From JBHGBB01 sp041946755 (lineage in GTDB: Bacteria > UBP4 > UBA4092 > JAOAEQ01), in assembly GCA_041946755.1 (NCBI GenBank), contig JBHGBB010000150.1:1-9871 (forward strand): 9,871 nucleotides of DNA. Direction: 5' to 3'. Made by a program: the position numbers and the translations under genes. The notes below the pieces were generated by a model. It saw nothing but the letters and a program-made list of their open reading frames with translations. It ran no database searches and was not told the DNA's origin. Below, piece by piece: positions 5,915 through 9,871 of the stretch (its first letter is position 1; each line of letters begins with the position of its first letter).

Positions 5915-6793
5915 TTACTTTATTGGTAACGCTTCCAATTGCTTTTTTAGCTTGGTTAACCAGGGTTCAGTAGCGGTAGGAATAGCGGTTTTATATATTT
6001 CAATTGCTTTCTCTTTGTCTCCAAGAGCAGTGTAGCAGTATCCCAGTTGATAATATACTTCAGAAAGATAGTCCGACTTCGGATATTTCTGGAGGAATTC
6101 ATTGAGATAATGTACCGCTGCCGCAAGTTTCACATCATCCGGGTTACCTTGTGTTAAACAGAATCCCAGATTTAACCGGGTAACATCACCCAATCCGGAA
6201 TCATCCATCGGGTCGAGTTCCAATACTTGTTTAAGCACCCGTTCAGCATACATAAAATCCCGGATATTCATCTGTTCTACTCCGAATGCATAAAGGACAG
6301 TCACATCTTTCGGTTTCACCCTTAGTTGTTTAATGAGTTCATCGGGAGAACCATAAGTCAGATTTTTAACGGCGATATCCTGGATCACTTTCTGGAATTT
6401 TTTCGGGGATTGATAACCAGTAGCCCGATCGATTTCAGTTCCATTCGCTTGCGTAAAGACTATTGTCGGTACCTGGATAATATGATATTTCTGGGTTAGT
6501 TCCGGATTCATATCCACATTCAGTTTTATTAAGATAAAGGGTACCAAAGAAGGAAGCGTGTCTTTATCCCGTAACGTTTTCTCTTCTAATTTCTTAGTAG
6601 CAGCGATATTATCTTTTTCGGAATAGAACAATAAGAGAAGAAATTTATTCTGTTTTCTGGCATCCAAAATCGACCCTTTGTAATCAGTAACCCAAATCAG
6701 CTGCTGTGCATAAACTGAACAAGTGATACAGAATAATATAATGGAACTCATGGCTATTAAATAACGAAATGGTATGCAATGTCGGTATCTCAT
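5915..6793 (-). CDS. Exported thioredoxin-fold protein with C-terminal TPRs
   Basis: The 292-residue protein starts with a hydrophobic signal peptide and a likely signal peptidase I site SVYA|QQ after A29, so it probably acts in the periplasm. Residues about 33-142 read as a thioredoxin fold: FLLLLFYSEKD strand, LNVDMNPELTQKYHIIQVPTIVF with the cis-Pro loop at P109, and a C-terminal helix. The CXXC pair is missing, with non-cysteine residues such as D61 and A64 in that region, so normal disulfide redox is unlikely. Residues about 165-275 hold two to three TPR-like helical hairpins (AERVLKQVLELDP; LGYCYTALGDKEKAIEIYKTA). The ATG overlaps the upstream stop as ATGA, and GGGAG at 6800-6804 sits 6 nt before it. 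A protein-interaction or chaperone role in the envelope is a guess. M15 is an alternative start but would leave a weaker signal peptide. Confidence 0.75.
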   Translation of the reverse strand: MRYRHCIPFRYLIAMSSIILFCITCSVYAQQLIWVTDYKGSILDARKQNKFLLLLFYSEKDNIAATKKLEEKTLRDKDTLPSLVPFILIKLNVDMNPELTQKYHIIQVPTIVFTQANGTEIDRATGYQSPKKFQKVIQDIAVKNLTYGSPDELIKQLRVKPKDVTVLYAFGVEQMNIRDFMYAERVLKQVLELDPMDDSGLGDVTRLNLGFCLTQGNPDDVKLAAAVHYLNEFLQKYPKSDYLSEVYYQLGYCYTALGDKEKAIEIYKTAIPTATEPWLTKLKKQLEALPIK

Positions 6794-7548
6794 TTTTTTC
6801 TCCCTTTTTTCTTGGTTTTCGCTTTCTTTTTCGCTAAGAGCGCTTTCTTCCGTTCGGCTTCATATTGTTTCTCTTTATATTCCGGTTCCATACCCCGGGA
6901 TAACGAATTTATATCCGCACCGCGATTAATCGAATCGACAATCAGATATTCCTGTCCCCCTTGATAGAGCCGGTTTTGGAACGAATACAATCCGATTCCC
7001 CAGTTGATCGGTTTCGACCATTTCGGTAACCGATATTTCATCCGAATACCATTTATCTTTGTAATCGATTCTTTACCCGTAATAGTCGAAATGGATTCCA
7101 GGTTCGCTAAACATCCCTGATAGTAATAATATCGGTCTGGTAATAGATACGATTCCGGCCAGCCCGCAAGTTCGAAAACGATTTTTATCTCCCGCGGTTT
7201 AGCGCCGGTTTTCGAAGCGATAAGATATGCTTCATGATTCAGACGATTCGCCGTATCCCGATAGGTATACGCCGCTTTTTCCAGAACTTCGGCATATACC
7301 GCACTGGTTTGTTCACCGCGTAATCGGGTTCGCCAAACATCAGCGATTCGCCGTTTGAAGAGAATATCAGAGGTTTGGTTAAGTTTAGCCCCGGCCTTAA
7401 CTAGATAGGTTATATCCGCGCGAGTTGTAGCATCTATTTTCGGAAATGGAACATAGAAATGGAAAAATCGTTCAAGTTGCGGGTAATAAATTAAAGGTAG
7501 TCCGATAGCGATAATAATAATCGAAAAGATAATAATTCGTTTAAACAT
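6790..7548 (-). CDS. Membrane-anchored protein of unknown function, Lys-rich tail
   Basis: I do not recognise this 252-residue protein. It begins with a short positive segment (MFKR) and one hydrophobic helix (about 5-22), followed by a soluble part likely to be periplasmic. That part has a helical stretch (about 40-125, rich in Ala, Arg and Tyr) and then a more beta-like portion with YYYYQG, KWSKPINWGIG and QGGQEYLIVDSIN. The last 30 or so residues are strongly basic and charged (for example KKKAKTKKKGRKK), which could bind nucleic acid, phospholipid or peptidoglycan. AAGG at 7553-7556 lies 4 nt before the ATG. The stop overlaps the next gene's start (ATGA), implying translational coupling and a shared task with the thioredoxin/TPR protein. 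The PLPDRYYYYQGC-like region might help distant homology searches. Confidence 0.7.
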   Translation of the reverse strand: MFKRIIIFSIIIIAIGLPLIYYPQLERFFHFYVPFPKIDATTRADITYLVKAGAKLNQTSDILFKRRIADVWRTRLRGEQTSAVYAEVLEKAAYTYRDTANRLNHEAYLIASKTGAKPREIKIVFELAGWPESYLLPDRYYYYQGCLANLESISTITGKESITKINGIRMKYRLPKWSKPINWGIGLYSFQNRLYQGGQEYLIVDSINRGADINSLSRGMEPEYKEKQYEAERKKALLAKKKAKTKKKGRKK

Positions 7549-7722
7549 AATGCCTTATCAATTTAGCATTATTTAGGTAGGTTGAGCAACCTGATTTATC
7601 CGCGCATTGGCAGAAATAAACCTCGATATAAGAAATTGTCATGAACAAGGGGAAAAAGATATAAACGATATTCAAAATACCAGATTTTTGACGCTAACTA
7701 TATATATTAAGCATTGGGTATT
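7549..7722. other. Spacer between lptD and the two-gene unit
   Basis: This 174-nt AT-rich stretch has no credible gene. It holds a small 6-bp hairpin (AGGTTG at 7579-7584 with CAACCT at 7587-7592). It also holds an 8-nt inverted repeat, AAAATACC (7674-7681) with GGTATTTT (7717-7724), that overlaps the lptD stop. Neither makes a convincing terminator. Unlike the four gaps to the left it lacks iterated inverted arrays. Confidence 0.5.
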
Positions 7723-9843
7723 TTAAAAGAATCCGGCTTTATCACTAAACCCAAAATGTTGGATTGGAAACGCTTTTAAGTTCAATGCAAACCACCAGGA
7801 ACTCCCATCATGCCAGGTCTGATATCGGAGATAAGCTTCCCAACAATGCAAATCCCGAATTAGAAGAATTTGTCTATAAATCGATTCCGTAGTTTGTTCC
7901 GCATTTTCCGCTTTCCCAATTTCATATCCGGCACCAACCTGTAGTTTCCATTTCGAACCCAAGTTGGTTCCGATAGCAGGATAAAATGCAATCGATTCGG
8001 TTGAAGTTCCCCAGGTTTCATTTGCATATTTCAGTTTCTGGTATTTCGTGCCCAATGATACCCACCACCAGTTTCTCGGATGATAATTTAATGAGGCATA
8101 CCAGGTTTGACCGGTAACATCATCCCGATTCCTAACCGAATCAAGCATATTTTGGTTTAGCAGTTCGCCGCTAGCGAAAAAACTGAGATTATTCTTGATT
8201 TGCCAGGAAGCATCCAATCGAGTAGAATAGCGCAGTTCATTATCAGTCGCATCCTCGTCATCTTTCAAACTATAAGCAGAACTCCAGATAAGCCGGAGTT
8301 TGGTTCTCGGGAAGCGATAAGCGATTCGTGCACCGATTAGATTGGTTTCCAATCGGTCGAGTTCGGTATCTTCCGGATTATCCAGCCGATATACCCCACG
8401 CCAATAGATATCGGTTTTCAGATAATTATTATTTCTGACTTGCAGTTTTGTTTCACCGATCAATCGAGATTGGAATTCATCGTAAATTGCGGTATCGATG
8501 GTCTCCGAACTCCAGTCATTTTCGATTCCAAGAGAAGGAGTAAACGTTATCTGGTCGGTAATCGGGAAGCTGGTGACAATTTCCGATATCGCTTGCGCTG
8601 CGGTCGCAGTATAATCATCCTGATTACTCAACAAATCCAGGCCCGGATACCGAATTTGGCCTACACTCGACTGCCATAACCAATATGCCGGTATCGAACC
8701 GAGCCGATGATATTTGGTATTCAGTTCCAATTGCGGCTTTTGCTCTTCAGTAATATAGAATGCTTTCGTTCCGGTTTCATCTTCCATTGCTTCTTCCAGC
8801 CGCCGTAACGTTAATCGGACCGCATACTGATCATCCAGGTTCTGGAACGAGATAAATGATTCTCGGGTATCGAGGATACCGCGGATATTTTTCCAGATAT
8901 AATCCTGGTCGAATTCAGGATCACTCGCATAATTCACATACGCTAACGCTGAAATTTTATCAGTGAAATCGCTCCGATGCCGGTAATAGATACGATTCCG
9001 GCTTTGGTCGGATTCTCGTTCGTCGATATAATAAGTAGCCAGCCGGCCTTGGTGGGTACTATCGATATTATATTCCAATTCCATACCGGTACCCAATCCT
9101 TGTTTCGAGAAATAATCCAGCAGAATGCGGGTGGTTATTTCTTCCGACCAGAAGAAACTATATCGTGTTTTAACAAACATACCTAAATAACTATTATTTC
9201 CGGGAGTAAGTTGGAAATTCGTTTCATGCTTAATTAAAGAACGCCGAAATACCGGATAATAAAGTATCGGAGTGTTCTTAAAATAGAATACCACATCGTG
9301 TGCGATAAGATATTTCTCCGGATAAATTACCAATTCCCGAGCAACTAAATGATAATGCGGCTCCGGTCGATCGCAAGTGGTAAAAGTCGGATGCTGCGCA
9401 TGCTGTTCATACCGGTTCAATTGTTCGAATTCCGGTGCATAAATAAACCAGGGTGGGGTTGTCGAATGGATATTCGTAGCGATTCCACGGAAAGTATCAA
9501 TTTCATATTTCAATTCGTCACAATGCAGCTGGCTAACCGTTGTTTTGCCATAGGTACCTTGGGTAAGCTTGACATTCCCTTTTGCATGCAGGAATCGGGT
9601 AGGCTCAGTGTACCAAATTTCATCAGCATATAAAGTATTCATGCCATAGGTCAATGTGGCAAAGGTAACCCGAACTTTTCCTCGAGCATAAGCGGTTTTA
9701 TTTTCATCAAGATACGTTGCATACTGGGCTTTTATAGTGATCGGTATGGTAGTATCGAGACTATTAGTCAATTCAGTTGCAGGAGTAATTTTAATAAAAG
9801 ATAGGATAAAAAATAAAAAAAGATACCTATGCCGGTATACCAT
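7723..9843 (-). CDS. lptD: LPS-assembly protein LptD (OstA/Imp family)
   Basis: LptD forms the outer-membrane beta-barrel that, with LptE, inserts lipopolysaccharide into the outer leaflet. The 706 residues start with a signal peptide (cleavage likely near TPA-TEL, about residue 22). An LptA-like jelly-roll domain follows (about 33-130: repeated YADEIWYTEPTRFLHAKGNVKLTQG-type strands). The LptD hallmark TTCDRPEPHYHLVARELVIYPEK comes next, then FYFKNTPILYYPVF (about 187-199). The rest is alternating aromatic beta-strands ending in phenylalanine (GFF), as expected for BAM-assembled barrels. Cysteines C108, C157 and the late C667 (DLHCW) resemble the spaced cysteines of proteobacterial LptD, though only one late cysteine is seen instead of a CC pair. 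No Shine-Dalgarno precedes the ATG (upstream is T/A-rich), but the frame and signal peptide support it. No other lpt genes are visible. Confidence 0.92.
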   Translation of the reverse strand: MVYRHRYLFLFFILSFIKITPATELTNSLDTTIPITIKAQYATYLDENKTAYARGKVRVTFATLTYGMNTLYADEIWYTEPTRFLHAKGNVKLTQGTYGKTTVSQLHCDELKYEIDTFRGIATNIHSTTPPWFIYAPEFEQLNRYEQHAQHPTFTTCDRPEPHYHLVARELVIYPEKYLIAHDVVFYFKNTPILYYPVFRRSLIKHETNFQLTPGNNSYLGMFVKTRYSFFWSEEITTRILLDYFSKQGLGTGMELEYNIDSTHQGRLATYYIDERESDQSRNRIYYRHRSDFTDKISALAYVNYASDPEFDQDYIWKNIRGILDTRESFISFQNLDDQYAVRLTLRRLEEAMEDETGTKAFYITEEQKPQLELNTKYHRLGSIPAYWLWQSSVGQIRYPGLDLLSNQDDYTATAAQAISEIVTSFPITDQITFTPSLGIENDWSSETIDTAIYDEFQSRLIGETKLQVRNNNYLKTDIYWRGVYRLDNPEDTELDRLETNLIGARIAYRFPRTKLRLIWSSAYSLKDDEDATDNELRYSTRLDASWQIKNNLSFFASGELLNQNMLDSVRNRDDVTGQTWYASLNYHPRNWWWVSLGTKYQKLKYANETWGTSTESIAFYPAIGTNLGSKWKLQVGAGYEIGKAENAEQTTESIYRQILLIRDLHCWEAYLRYQTWHDGSSWWFALNLKAFPIQHFGFSDKAGFF

Positions 9844-9871
9844 AAAAAATAAACTGAATTTTCTATTGTTT

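Noticed and set aside
5838..6035. Plus-strand 65-codon frame starting in the gap upstream of ndk
   Set aside because: It runs antisense into the thioredoxin/TPR gene and has no start signal or domain-like sequence.
9349..9633. Open plus-strand frame of 94 codons, and other plus-strand frames inside lptD, gatA and the TatD/rSAM gene
   Set aside because: They are antisense to well-supported genes, have no ribosome sites or recognisable protein features, and look like codon-bias shadows.

Overview
All eight convincing genes in this window lie on the minus strand, so transcription runs right to left. By eye the DNA is moderately AT-rich and codon texture looks alike across the genes. An LptD-type outer-membrane assembly protein means a diderm bacterium that exports LPS-like lipid. 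GatA and GatB mean it makes Gln-tRNA and/or Asn-tRNA by transamidation. A TatD/radical SAM fusion, a four-helix-bundle (23S-rRNA-IVP family) gene and repeat-filled intergenic gaps suggest a less-studied or uncultivated lineage. I cannot name the phylum from the sequence.

Layout in transcription order: (1) lptD (9843-7723), with a signal peptide, LptA-like N domain and C-terminal barrel; (2) a two-gene unit with an ATGA stop/start overlap: a membrane-anchored protein of unknown function with a lysine-rich tail (7548-6790), then an exported thioredoxin-fold + TPR protein lacking the CXXC pair (6793-5915); (3) ndk (5650-5225); (4) a TatD nuclease fused to a radical SAM domain (5124-3760); (5) gatA (3583-2123), a four-helix-bundle gene (2068-1709) and gatB (1657-230). 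No gatC is in the window. gatB is followed by four short palindromes, one of which is a good intrinsic terminator.

The most unusual structure is in the gaps. Four successive intergenic regions (gatA-gatB, tatD/rSAM-gatA, ndk-tatD/rSAM and upstream of ndk) each hold a head-to-head inverted pair of short iterated arrays. Units are about 7, 8 or 14 nt and the unit sequence differs at each locus. At gatA-gatB the pair encloses the four-helix-bundle gene and reads like a small insertion cassette. The other three pairs have short unoccupied centres. The relation of the pairs to the four-helix-bundle gene is my inference, but the repeats can be read directly in the sequence.

Functionally the window mixes translation (gatA, gatB), nucleotide metabolism (ndk), nucleic-acid or quality-control hydrolase chemistry (TatD/rSAM) and envelope biogenesis (lptD and perhaps the two-gene unit). 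I see no phage, plasmid or classical IS gene, and no rRNA, tRNA or CRISPR.
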